Assembly: GCF_014904065.1 (NCBI RefSeq)
Contig: NZ_JACXJG010000017.1
Location: 125,137-141,123, forward strand
Direction of reading: 5' to 3'
DNA length: 15,987 bases
DNA from: Gulosibacter sediminis
GTDB lineage: Bacteria; Actinomycetota; Actinomycetes; Actinomycetales; Microbacteriaceae
Below, piece by piece: positions 1 to 5,830 of the stretch. Below the pieces are notes generated by a model. The model searched no databases and had not been told where the DNA came from. It saw only the letters and a program-made list of their open reading frames with translations. Position numbers and translations under genes: made by a program. Position 1 is the first letter of the stretch. Each line of letters starts with the position of its first letter.

Positions 1-127
1 TGGTCGCGTCGGGCAGACCGATGATGAGCAGCTTCGGCACGCCGGCCGCGACCTGCACATCGACCTGCACCGCGTCGCCGCGGAGCCCCGCGAGTGCGAT
101 GCCCCAGGCTCGGGCGTTGCGCGCCAT
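1..127 (-). CDS. yifB: YifB/ComM-family Mg-chelatase-like AAA+ ATPase, N-terminal 42 residues (cut by window edge)
   Basis: Translating the minus strand from the ATG at 125-127 gives MARNARAWGIALAGLRGDAV, continuing with a segment ending in a VPKLLIIGLPDA motif. That matches the N-terminal domain of YifB/ComM proteins, which usually begin with a short MAR...W leader and a G(L)PxxxxVGLPDA segment. The ATPase and Mg-chelatase domains lie outside the window. In naturally competent bacteria ComM is a hexameric helicase that promotes branch migration of incoming DNA; its role in actinobacteria is less clear. The ATG follows the yraN stop codon directly (TAG then ATG), with no room for its own ribosome-binding site outside yraN, so translational coupling to yraN is likely. 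Identity rests on a short fragment plus the typical yraN-yifB neighbourhood. Confidence 0.8.
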   Translation of the reverse strand, partial: MARNARAWGIALAGLRGDAVQVDVQVAAGVPKLLIIGLPDAT

Positions 128-487
128 CTACTCGCCCACCCCTTCGACGTGCAGCAGGCTCGAGCTCGCGAAGCGCGGCATGACGATCGACACCACGTCG
201 AGGCGAATCGGTACAAATGGGCCAGGGTGCTCGTCGAGCCAGCGATACGCGACCCGCGTCATGCGCGCGATCTTCGTTGGGGTGATGGCGTCGAGCGGGT
301 GCCCGCTACCGATCGAGCTGCGCGTCTTGACCTCGATAAAGACGAGGTACCCCTCGCCGCGCGCGACGATGTCGACCTCACCCGCGCTGCAGCGCCAATT
401 GCGGTCGATGATCTCGAAGCCCGCGTCGGCGAGGTACTTCACGGCGAGGTCCTCGCCCTCGCGACCGAGCGTGATGTGCCGTGCCAT
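128..487 (-). CDS. yraN: YraN family (UPF0102) endonuclease-like protein
   Basis: 119 residues, the normal size for this family. The sequence shows the family core: GEDLAVKYL near residues 10-18, then GEVDIVA (about 36-42) and FIEVKTR (about 50-56). The acidic and Lys residues of GE(V)D...(I)EVKTR match the catalytic pattern of the restriction-endonuclease-like fold. Biochemical activity is largely uncharacterised for the family, so a nuclease role is inferred from the fold. The ATG start is well supported by a GGGGAGG Shine-Dalgarno on the minus strand (plus positions 493-499) five bases upstream. It directly precedes yifB and is probably the first gene of a yraN-yifB transcript that leaves the window to the left. 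In related actinobacteria it usually follows DUF2469; here a divergent TPP-enzyme gene lies between them. Confidence 0.9.
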   Translation of the reverse strand: MARHITLGREGEDLAVKYLADAGFEIIDRNWRCSAGEVDIVARGEGYLVFIEVKTRSSIGSGHPLDAITPTKIARMTRVAYRWLDEHPGPFVPIRLDVVSIVMPRFASSSLLHVEGVGE

Positions 488-936
488 GTGCGCCTCCCCA
501 AACTGCGGTGAATGCAGTCATCTTGGAGAAGCGCGCTGGCGCACGCCCGGTCGTGGGCGCCAACGGTGGAAAGTCGCGCATCCACAGGCGTCGCGGGAGG
601 CGCCGCGACACGCGCGCAAGGGCTGTGAGAAGGGCGAGAGTGCGGCGCCGATGTTCTGGGTCGAGCGCACGATGAGCAGCACCCTCATGATCTTCGCGTG
701 GTTGGCAACGAGTCAAATTCGCGACGCGAGCACCATGATTCCCATGCCGCAGTCCCGAACCAAGCGACTTATCATTCGCGCACTGGCAGCGCCCAGAAGT
801 GCCACGTCACCCGCTAGCATTTGCACAATTTGTAATGCCTTTTCGCTGTCGATGTTGCATAAAGCACATGTCGAGTACCGTCTGCAGGTATCCGGAGACA
901 CCGACGTCCCGCACCCACACGTGCCAAGGAGTGACT
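488..936. other. Long intergenic region, divergent between yraN and the TPP enzyme, partly AT-rich
   Basis: No gene is confidently seen in these 449 bases. The left part is GC-rich and carries the yraN ribosome-binding site. The right part, roughly 690-880, is clearly richer in A/T than the surrounding genes. It contains an imperfect dyad at 822-836 (TTGCACAATTTGTAA) and an imperfect inverted repeat at 853-870 (ATGTTGC ... GCACAT with one bulged base). A possible promoter for the downstream gene is TTGCAT at 856-861 with TACCGT at 877-882, but its 15-base spacing is short and I hold it weakly. A 62-codon minus-strand open frame (713-901) with atypical codons crosses this stretch; I do not call it a gene. 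Confidence 0.5.
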
Positions 937-2628
937 ATGACCACCGTCGCCGAGCGACTCGCCACCGCCCTCGCCCCCTACGCCGACGAGATGTTCGGCC
1001 TGCTCGGCAACGGCAACGCCTTCGTCGTCGACGCGATGCTGCGCCTCACCCCGATTCGCTACACCGCGGTGCGCCACGAAGTCGCGACTGTCGCCTCAGC
1101 GGATGCGTATTACCGCGCTACCCGCAAGCTCGCGATCGCTACCGCGACGTACGGTGCCGGGTTCACGAACACGATCACGGCCCTCACCGAGGCGTCGATG
1201 GCGCGCATCCCGATGCTCGTGCTCGTCGGCGACGCGCCGACGACTGGGTTGCGGCCCTGGGACCTCGACCAAGACGCCATCACCCGCGCCGTCGGTGTGA
1301 AGAACGTCACGGTGCGCGCCGACTACGTCGCCGCCGCGGTGAATGACGCGGTGCGGTTCGCGCTCATCGAGCGCCGCCCGGTCGTACTCTCGCTGCCTTA
1401 TGACCTCCCCGTCGTGACGAGCGACGAGGGCGACGTCGCGCCGATCGACTTCGACCAAGTGCTTGCCTCCGAGCGCCCGCAGGCCGACGCCGTGGCGCTG
1501 AAGGCGCTCGCGCGCGACCTCGCCGCGGCCCGCACCCCGGTCATCCTTGCCGGCCGCGGCGCGCTCGGCGCGCGCGGCGACCTCGCCGAACTCGCCGACC
1601 GGCTCGGCGCCATCACCGTCACCACGGCGGCCGCACGCGGCCTGTTCACGGGGCGCGCGCTCGACGCCGGCATCTGCGGTGGCTTCTCGTCGGAGCCCAC
1701 CGCCGACTACCTCGCTGCGGCCGACCTCATCGTCGCGTTCGGGGCAGGCCTCAACCAGTTCACGATGGGCTTCGGCCGCATGTTTGCGCAGGCCCGCCTC
1801 GTGCAGCTCGACCTCGCCGACACCGCCACCCACCCGGCCGTCGAAACCTTCATTCGCACGGATGCGGCCGACGCGGCTGCCGTACTTCTCGCGCACACGC
1901 CCGCTCCCGAGCACGCGACCTGGCCGTCGCTCGACCGCGACGCCGTCGCGGCGGCCCAGTTCGACCGCCCGTTCGGCCGCACGAGCACGGACGCTGAGGA
2001 TCCCTCGCCGATCGCCGCGGACGGCCAACTCGACCCCCGTGCCGTCACCGCCGCGATCGACGAGCAGCTGCCCGCCGAGCGACTCATCGCGACCGACGGC
2101 GGCCACTTCATCGGCTGGGCGAATACGTACCTCAGTGTTCCGGGCCCCGACTCGGTCGTGCTCGTCGGCACGGCTTTCCAATCCATCGGCCTCGGTTTCT
2201 CGAGCGCACCCGGCGCCGCCATCGCGGCGAACGCTGATGGCCGGATGCTCATACTCGCCACCGGCGACGGCGGCGGTCTGATGGCGCTCGCCGACCTCGA
2301 TTCGCTCGTGCGCACCGCCGAACGCGCCACGGTCATCGTCTACAACGACGCGGCGTACACGGCCGAGATCACGCAGTACGGCATGCAGGGCCTTGACGAG
2401 CGCCCGATGCGCATCGACCAGGTGAGCTTCGCCGGCCTCGCGCAGGCCGTCGGTGCCCACGGCACCGAAGTGCGCACGCTCGATGACCTCGACGCGTGGG
2501 CCGAGTGGGTCGCCTCTGGCGAGAACGGCACCTGGGTGCTCGACTGCCGCGTCTCGGGCGAGGTCATCGCGCCGTACCAGCTCGAGATCATGGAAAACCT
2601 CAAGCGACAGGCCGCCGCCGCGCGCTAG
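937..2628 (+). CDS. Thiamine-diphosphate-binding enzyme (acetolactate synthase / benzoylformate decarboxylase-like superfamily)
   Basis: 563 residues, the usual length of three-domain TPP enzymes. The N-terminal Pyr domain carries the cofactor-activating glutamate in RHE (Glu48) and a GAGFTNTITALTEA segment (about 73-86). A central Rossmann-like domain spans about 185-320. The C-terminal PP domain has the metal/diphosphate motif GDG (443-445) followed by Asn470-Asp471, matching the family GDG-X(24-27)-N spacing. Members decarboxylate 2-oxo acids or ligate the product; the substrate cannot be read from sequence. No small regulatory subunit (ilvN) or ketol-acid reductoisomerase gene is nearby, which argues against the biosynthetic branched-chain enzyme. 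The ATG is chosen over an upstream in-frame start at 799 because AAGGAG (925-930) sits six bases before it and homology begins here. It is transcribed against its neighbours and interrupts a conserved gene order, so it is probably an acquired gene. Confidence 0.88.
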   Translation: MTTVAERLATALAPYADEMFGLLGNGNAFVVDAMLRLTPIRYTAVRHEVATVASADAYYRATRKLAIATATYGAGFTNTITALTEASMARIPMLVLVGDAPTTGLRPWDLDQDAITRAVGVKNVTVRADYVAAAVNDAVRFALIERRPVVLSLPYDLPVVTSDEGDVAPIDFDQVLASERPQADAVALKALARDLAAARTPVILAGRGALGARGDLAELADRLGAITVTTAAARGLFTGRALDAGICGGFSSEPTADYLAAADLIVAFGAGLNQFTMGFGRMFAQARLVQLDLADTATHPAVETFIRTDAADAAAVLLAHTPAPEHATWPSLDRDAVAAAQFDRPFGRTSTDAEDPSPIAADGQLDPRAVTAAIDEQLPAERLIATDGGHFIGWANTYLSVPGPDSVVLVGTAFQSIGLGFSSAPGAAIAANADGRMLILATGDGGGLMALADLDSLVRTAERATVIVYNDAAYTAEITQYGMQGLDERPMRIDQVSFAGLAQAVGAHGTEVRTLDDLDAWAEWVASGENGTWVLDCRVSGEVIAPYQLEIMENLKRQAAAAR

Positions 2629-2685
2629 GTGTGGTTCCCCGACGCGTCGCGTACGTCGAAGAAGGGAAGACCCTCGCGCCGTCGA

Positions 2686-2706
2686 CCCGCCGCGGATGCA
2701 GGCGGG
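2686..2706. terminator. Weak candidate bidirectional terminator hairpin
   Basis: CCCGCC, a 9-base loop, then GGCGGG form a perfect 6-bp GC stem between the convergent ends of the TPP enzyme gene (stop 2628) and the DUF2469 gene (stop 2707). There is no T-tract on either strand and the stem is short, so this is only a candidate. Confidence 0.3.
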
Positions 2707-3030
2707 CTACTCGTCGATCGAGAGTTCCTTCGGCAGTTCGAAGTCGTGCACGTTGAGCTCCTCGATGTTCACGTCCTTGAACGTGAGCACGCGCACCTCC
2801 TTGACAAAGCGGTCGGAGCGATAGATGTCCCAGACCCACACGTCGCGCATCGACAACTCGAAGTAGAAGTCGTTCGACGCATCCTTGCGGTCGAGGGTGA
2901 CCTCGTTCGCGAGATAGAAGCGGCGCTCCGTCTCGACGACGTATTTGAACTGCTTCGCGACGTCACGGTACTCGCGGAACAGTGCCAGCTCTACGCTGCG
3001 CTCGTAGTCGTCAAAGGCGTCCTCGTTCAT
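2707..3030 (-). CDS. DUF2469 family protein, actinobacterial, unknown function
   Basis: 107 residues, the normal length of this actinobacterial family. Recognisable features are an acidic N-terminus with the segment LFREYRDVAKQFKYVVETERRFYLAN (given here by residues about 16-42), then a beta-rich part with MRDVWVWDIYR (about 61-71) and VLTFKDVNIEEL (about 81-92). The family is typically found directly after rnhB, as here (29 bases apart), and in mycobacteria is the Rv2901c-type protein. No catalytic motif or membrane segment is visible, and its function is not known to me. It is the last gene of the lepB-rnhB-DUF2469 run on this strand before the divergent insertion. The ATG has no strong Shine-Dalgarno, so translation may depend on rnhB read-through. 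Confidence 0.88.
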   Translation of the reverse strand: MNEDAFDDYERSVELALFREYRDVAKQFKYVVETERRFYLANEVTLDRKDASNDFYFELSMRDVWVWDIYRSDRFVKEVRVLTFKDVNIEELNVHDFELPKELSIDE

Positions 3031-3059
3031 AACGCACCAGTCTAGGCCCGACGGTTGAC

Positions 3060-3722
3060 TTACGCGTCAAGGATCTTCCCGAGCCAGCTTCGCCGATGCT
3101 CAGAGCTCGGCCCGAGCGCCCGAATCGCGTCGCGGTGCCCCTGCGAGCCGTACCCCTTGTTCTTCTCCCACCCGAACGCGGCGAGGCCCTCCTCGCCGGC
3201 CGCGAGCTCGCGCATCCGCGCGTCCCTCGCCACTTTCGCAATGACGCTCGCGGCCGCGACACTCGCGCAATCGCGGTCGGCCTTCGGCTGCACCATGACG
3301 CGCAGCGGCTGCGTGAGCGCGGGCGAGAGCCAGTCGTGGCTGCCGTCGAGGAGCACGCTCGCGAAGTCGACCGGCACGCCGAGCTGCCAGAGTTCGCCGA
3401 GCGCACGCACCGCGGCGGCGGCGAGGCACTGCGTAATGCCGAACTCGTCGATTTCGGCGGCGGAGGCCCAGCCGACGGCGGTGGCGAACGCCCACTCCGC
3501 CGACGCGGGCGCAAGGCGTTCGCGCGCCTTCGCTGTGAGCAGCTTCGAGTCGCGCAGCCCCTCAGGGAACCCCTGCTGCGCCTCGACGTCGCGGATCGCG
3601 CACGCCCCGACGGCGACCGGCCCGGCGATCGCACCGCGGCCAACCTCGTCGATGCCGATCACGAATTCGGTGTCGGCAAACAGCACCCGCTCAACCTCGA
3701 GCGTCGGCGAGACGGCGGTCAC
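3060..3722 (-). CDS. rnhB: Ribonuclease HII
   Basis: RNase HII cleaves the RNA strand of RNA-DNA hybrids and starts removal of single ribonucleotides misincorporated in DNA. The 220 residues carry the family signature IGIDEVGRGAIAGP (about 22-35) with catalytic Asp25 and Glu26. They also carry LLDGS with the third acidic residue (Asp126), and KADRDCASVAAASVIAKVARD (listed by its residues 147-167) with the fourth acidic residue at about Asp149. A C-terminal GW...NKGYGSQGH and a GP..EHRRSW ending are typical. The start ATG overlaps the lepB stop by four bases (ATGA-type overlap), indicating translational coupling with lepB upstream. The order lepB-rnhB-DUF2469 is the standard actinobacterial one. 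Confidence 0.96.
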   Translation of the reverse strand: MTAVSPTLEVERVLFADTEFVIGIDEVGRGAIAGPVAVGACAIRDVEAQQGFPEGLRDSKLLTAKARERLAPASAEWAFATAVGWASAAEIDEFGITQCLAAAAVRALGELWQLGVPVDFASVLLDGSHDWLSPALTQPLRVMVQPKADRDCASVAAASVIAKVARDARMRELAAGEEGLAAFGWEKNKGYGSQGHRDAIRALGPSSEHRRSWLGKILDA

Positions 3723-4567
3723 GGCTGCCGAGTCGGGATGCTCGCGAACACCTCGGAGTAGTTACTGAGGAAGCGGAGCCGGTCGAAGGGCCAGTTGATC
3801 ATGAACGCGCGGCCGACGATGTTCTCGTACGGCACGAAGCCGCCGGTCGGGGTGTCCTGATGCGCCCGTGAGTCGGCCGAGTTGTAGCGGTTATCGCCCA
3901 TGACCCACACCGCGTCGGCGGGCACGGTCACATCGAACTCGGTGCCGGATGCTGCGGTGTTGTCGCCGAGTTCGACGTACGGCTCGCTGATCGGCACGTC
4001 GTTGATCATGATCTGGCCATAGGCGTTGCAGCACTCGACGTGGTCGCCCGGCAGGCCGATAACTCGCTTGATGAGGTGGCTGTTCGTCTCTTCGGCCTTG
4101 AGGCCAATGAGTTCGAGCGTGCCGTCGGTGAACGCCTGCAGCGGCGCTTTGTCGACGGCGGGCTGCTGCGGCAGCCACCCACCCGGGTCTTCGAACACGA
4201 TGACGTCGCCGCGGTTGAGCGGTACGAGGTCGGGCACAAGCTGGTTCACGAGCACGCGATCCTGCTCGATCAGCGTCTCGTGCATGGAAGCCGACGGAAT
4301 ATAGAACGGCTTGAGGAAGAACGTCTTGACGACGATCGAGACCACGAGCGCGATCGCAACGATGACGACGACGTCGCGGATGAACATCCCGAGCGTCGCG
4401 CCGCGGGCCACGACGTTGCCCCGGTCGTCGACCGCGATGTCGTTTCTGAGCCGGTGCCGCGGGGCGTGGGCATGCCGAAATACCTCGTAGACGAGAGCAT
4501 CGTCCTGGCCATCGGCGCCGGCGTTGCCACTCAACTTCGGCAACTGATACTCGGCGTCGTCACGCAC
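3719..4567 (-). CDS. lepB: Signal peptidase I
   Basis: Membrane-bound serine protease that removes signal peptides from exported proteins. The 282 residues have a cytoplasmic N-terminal stretch of about 60, one transmembrane anchor (about 62-85), then the S26 catalytic domain outside the membrane. Box B is PSASMHETL with nucleophile Ser94, the general base is Lys168 in LIKRVIGLPGD, and box E GDNRYNSADSR lies at 224-234. The start is GTG at 4565-4567 because GAGGAG (plus 4575-4580) is seven bases upstream; a nearby ATG is out of frame and hits a stop at once. The long hydrophilic N-terminus is usual for actinobacterial LepB. rnhB overlaps its end. A strong hairpin lies between it and rplS, so it probably has some independent transcription. 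Confidence 0.95.
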   Translation of the reverse strand: MRDDAEYQLPKLSGNAGADGQDDALVYEVFRHAHAPRHRLRNDIAVDDRGNVVARGATLGMFIRDVVVIVAIALVVSIVVKTFFLKPFYIPSASMHETLIEQDRVLVNQLVPDLVPLNRGDVIVFEDPGGWLPQQPAVDKAPLQAFTDGTLELIGLKAEETNSHLIKRVIGLPGDHVECCNAYGQIMINDVPISEPYVELGDNTAASGTEFDVTVPADAVWVMGDNRYNSADSRAHQDTPTGGFVPYENIVGRAFMINWPFDRLRFLSNYSEVFASIPTRQP

Positions 4568-4574
4568 CCATGGG

Positions 4575-4580
4575 CTCCTC
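4575..4580 (-). promoter_or_regulatory. Ribosome-binding site fixing the lepB GTG start
   Basis: The minus strand reads GAGGAG here, seven bases before GTG. A competing ATG at plus 4569-4571 would be read out of frame and stops after three codons, so this Shine-Dalgarno decides for the GTG. Confidence 0.7.
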
Positions 4581-4615
4581 GTCGGTTGTGGTCTGTTGAT
4601 CTAAGCACGAACGAG

Positions 4616-4649
4616 ATTGACCCCGGTGCGTGAACGCACCGGGGTCAAT
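4616..4649 (-). terminator. Perfect 15-bp hairpin between rplS and lepB
   Basis: ATTGACCCCGGTGCG at 4616-4630 and its exact reverse complement at 4635-4649 enclose a 4-base loop. The element lies 18 bases beyond the rplS stop and about 48 bases before lepB. No U-run follows on the minus strand (CTCGTTCGT), so it fits the I-shaped terminators proposed for actinobacteria, or a transcript-end stabiliser that lowers lepB expression relative to rplS. Confidence 0.75.
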
Positions 4650-4667
4650 CAAATCGTGATAAACGAG

Positions 4668-5024
4668 TTAGCTTTCGCGACGCTCGCGGATCTTCGCGGC
4701 CTTGCCGCGACGGTCGCGCAGGTAGTAGAGCTTCGCGCGGCGAACGACACCGCGGCTGACGAGCTCGATGCGGTCGATGATCGGCGAGTGCACCGGGAAG
4801 AGGCGCTCGACGCCGACCTGGAAGCTCACCTTGCGGACCGTGAAGGTCTCCTTGACCCCAGCGCCCTGGCGGCCGATAACGACGCCCTGGAACACCTGGA
4901 TACGGCTGCGGTTACCTTCAACGATGTTGACGTGAACCTTGACGGTGTCGCCGGGGCGGAAGTCGGGGACGTCCTTCAGCGACTGTGCGTCGATCTGGTC
5001 GATGAGGTTGGTCATGATGATCAA
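4668..5024 (-). CDS. rplS: 50S ribosomal protein L19
   Basis: L19 lies at the 30S-50S interface and is required for assembly of the large subunit. The 118 residues show the family landmarks [17 protein letters not shown] (about 22-38), [15 protein letters not shown] (about 42-56), [15 protein letters not shown] (about 75-89) and the C-terminal [15 protein letters not shown] (about 98-112). Two in-frame ATGs exist, at 5022-5024 and 5013-5015. I keep the first because the purine-rich AGAGAG on the minus strand (plus 5028-5033) is at better distance from it; the second would give the more typical MTNLID start. The gene is preceded by its own promoter and a structured leader, and is cut off from lepB by a strong hairpin, so it is probably mostly monocistronic. 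Confidence 0.96.
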   Translation of the reverse strand: MIIMTNLIDQIDAQSLKDVPDFRPGDTVKVHVNIVEGNRSRIQVFQGVVIGRQGAGVKETFTVRKVSFQVGVERLFPVHSPIIDRIELVSRGVVRRAKLYYLRDRRGKAAKIRERRES

Positions 5025-5121
5025 TCACTCTCTGCGCCGCCACAGGTCGAACGCAATAGAAGTAAGTTTTCTTAATTCCGCGGGCAGAGTGTCCCCTGTG
5101 GCAGATTCACGCCGCGGCACA
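5025..5121 (-). promoter_or_regulatory. Candidate structured mRNA leader of rplS
   Basis: In the predicted transcript two complementary pairs interleave. Segment A (minus strand of 5095-5104) can pair with A' (5037-5046) over 10 bp including one G-U; its core is GCCACAGG with CCTGTGGC. Segment B, CACTCTGC (5084-5091), can pair with B', GCAGAGAGTG (5026-5035), with a two-base bulge. The order is A-B-A'-B', so both together would be a pseudoknot; otherwise they are alternative folds. B' contains the AGAGAG that serves as Shine-Dalgarno. A third possible stem uses two CCGCGG copies (5078-5083, 5112-5117) that would enclose A and B. L19 autoregulatory leaders are known in low-GC Gram-positives; I do not claim this matches that family. 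Confidence 0.5.
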
Positions 5122-5128
5122 AACGACA

Positions 5129-5158
5129 AGCTTAGCGGGCAATCAGCCCCGCCGACAA
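5129..5158 (-). promoter_or_regulatory. Predicted rplS promoter
   Basis: On the minus strand TTGTCG (plus 5153-5158) and TAAGCT (plus 5129-5134) are 18 bases apart, a reasonable -35/-10 pair for a housekeeping sigma factor (TAnnnT -10). The start of transcription would fall near 5121, giving a leader of about 97 bases that contains exactly the paired segments noted for rplS. Confidence 0.5.
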
Positions 5159-5177
5159 GCCTCGAGTTGCGCGGAAG

Positions 5178-5792
5178 TTAGCTGGTGTGCGGCCGCGCGG
5201 TCCACTCATCGGGCTCGTCATCGTCACGCCCGCTCGGCTCCTCGATGATTTCGGCCTCGATCGCCTCGGACTCGCGGCGTACCGTGCCGCCCTCTTGTTC
5301 CTGCCAGGTCTCGTTCGTGTCGACGATGATCACCCGGCCCGCCTGCGGCCCGCGAGCCCGGCCGAAGTCGGAATTCGAGGATGCGCCGGCGGCACGCTCG
5401 GCACGCTGCCGCAGCTGCTCCTCGGCTTCCTTGCGATTGCGGCGCCAGAGCTGGGCGATTGCTACGCCGGCAAAGACGGCCGCGGCAACCTGCGCGACCG
5501 CGCCCCAGGTGCCGGGGATGGCCACGGCCGCGAGCCAGAACACGAGCGAGCCGAGGTACCAGCCCGCGTCGATCGCCGTCGCCTTCTTCGAGATGCGGAA
5601 GCTCGGGCGCAGCCAGAGCGCGAGGCCGAGGATCGCCATCTGCGCGAACGAGACAGGAATCAGAATGAAGAGGCCGAGAAAGCCACTCACCGAACGCTGG
5701 AAAACAATCCACGCGATGACGGTCCAGGCACCGACCAGGAAAGGTGCGGGTGCGAGGAGCGTGCTGAGTATTCGGTGGATCCGCTTGGGCAT
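5178..5792 (-). CDS. Four-helix membrane protein with acidic cytosolic tail, unknown function
   Basis: I do not recognise a family. The protein has about 204 residues from the second Met (MPKRIHRIL...). Four hydrophobic segments are visible at about 8-30, 35-60, 73-95 and 96-116 (numbering from this Met). A basic RRNRKEAEEQLRQRAERA helix follows, then a hydrophilic acidic tail of about 85 residues rich in Glu/Asp. An alternative start two codons earlier (ATG at 5798) is possible. I prefer the second Met because TAATTT, a TAnnnT -10 element, sits six bases upstream and would make the transcript leaderless, and there is no well-placed Shine-Dalgarno for either. It lies on the same strand as the YbdK-like gene, about 40 bases after it, and upstream of the rplS promoter. 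Confidence 0.75.
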   Translation of the reverse strand: MPKRIHRILSTLLAPAPFLVGAWTVIAWIVFQRSVSGFLGLFILIPVSFAQMAILGLALWLRPSFRISKKATAIDAGWYLGSLVFWLAAVAIPGTWGAVAQVAAAVFAGVAIAQLWRRNRKEAEEQLRQRAERAAGASSNSDFGRARGPQAGRVIIVDTNETWQEQEGGTVRRESEAIEAEIIEEPSGRDDDEPDEWTARPHTS

Positions 5793-5830
5793 ACCCATAA
5801 ATTACGGAAACTTGCTCCGCAAACGCCGGA

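Noticed and set aside
713..901. 62-codon minus-strand ORF upstream of the TPP enzyme as a small gene
   Set aside because: No Shine-Dalgarno, no recognisable domain and atypical codons; kept only as a low-interest observation.
820..936. TPP riboswitch or other known metabolite riboswitch upstream of the TPP enzyme
   Set aside because: I could not find the conserved CUGAGA-type core or the expected paired arms; the enzyme uses TPP as cofactor, which does not itself imply TPP-riboswitch control.
21..1346. Plus-strand open frame of 441 codons across yraN, the intergenic region and the start of the TPP enzyme
   Set aside because: It runs antisense through yraN and out of frame through the TPP enzyme; its composition (Arg/His/Pro-rich, no motifs) is that of a high-GC shadow frame.
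1096..2460. Minus-strand open frame of 454 codons opposite the TPP enzyme
   Set aside because: The sense strand has clear family motifs and a Shine-Dalgarno; the antisense product is Arg/Gly/Glu-rich with no recognisable domain.
937..2628. Assignment as ilvB, biosynthetic acetolactate synthase
   Set aside because: No ilvN or ilvC neighbour, and the cofactor motif ends in ND rather than NN; a superfamily-level name is safer.
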